A DNA stretch of 12,645 nucleotides. It comes from JABABD01 sp965530995 (GTDB lineage: Bacteria > Bacteroidota > Bacteroidia > Flavobacteriales > Flavobacteriaceae). Made by a program: the position numbers and the translations under genes. Within the stretch, counting starts at the first letter, position 1; each line of letters starts with the position of its first letter. The stretch is from assembly GCA_965530995.1 (NCBI GenBank), contig CBESOB010000074.1:1-12645 (forward strand), written 5' to 3'. The notes under the pieces were generated by a model. It ran no database searches, was not told the DNA's origin, and worked only from the letters and a program-made list of their open reading frames with translations. Below are positions 12,617-12,645 of the stretch, in pieces.

Positions 12617-12645
12617 GTAAATACATACAATTAAGTAGGCTTTAA

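Noticed and set aside
12617..12645. Terminator after the last gene
   Set aside because: Only 29 nt remain and no stem with T-tract is present.

Overview
The window looks like chromosomal DNA of a marine-type Flavobacteriaceae (Bacteroidota). It is AT-rich. Several genes are preceded by the Bacteroidota housekeeping -7 element TAnnTTTG. Ribosome binding sites are weak and A-rich. Two peptidases are lipoproteins, and the branched-chain 2-oxoacid dehydrogenase E1 is the fused alpha/beta form common in this group. No rRNA, tRNA, CRISPR array, transposase, integrase or phage gene was seen. This rests on sequence features and family knowledge, not on a database search.

Layout. Positions 1-1000 hold a doubtful small membrane ORF (- strand) and a secreted protein of unknown function (- strand). 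A divergent intergenic region with a 10-bp inverted repeat leads to a four-helix membrane protein (1201-1617, +) with a clear terminator. Next come a dispersed intergenic repeat, a decayed C-terminal thioredoxin-like fragment (- strand), and a lipoprotein renal-type (M19) dipeptidase (2018-3316, +) with a strong terminator. Positions 3430-4131 hold the most unusual part: three tandem 28-codon ORFs encoding near-identical basic peptides ending in SVWNSKRRY-S/R, then a 44-codon ORF and a terminator. They are preceded by a match to an ECF-sigma promoter, TGTAAC-N16-CGTCTA. A second copy of the dispersed repeat follows. Then come an S9 oligopeptidase B-like lipoprotein (4251-6425, -) and the E1 alpha-beta fusion (6519-8522, -).

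From 8650 to 12616 five tightly packed + strand genes form a probable operon: a 2-oxoglutarate/Fe(II) oxygenase, a SUI1/YciH translation factor, a DUF1835 protein, a nucleoside phosphorylase and a cytoplasmic type-2 periplasmic-binding-fold protein resembling the Ca3427 family. Gaps are 2, -1, 0 and 18 nt. The oxygenase and E1 genes diverge from back-to-back promoters, both with the -7 element TACATTTG.

Working together: the two lipoprotein peptidases and the branched-chain oxoacid dehydrogenase fit a protein- and peptide-degrading lifestyle. The peptide cluster looks like a separate, stress-type (ECF-controlled) small-protein locus with no partner enzyme or exporter nearby, and it is the best candidate here for an undescribed system. 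The common role of the five-gene operon cannot be read from the sequence.
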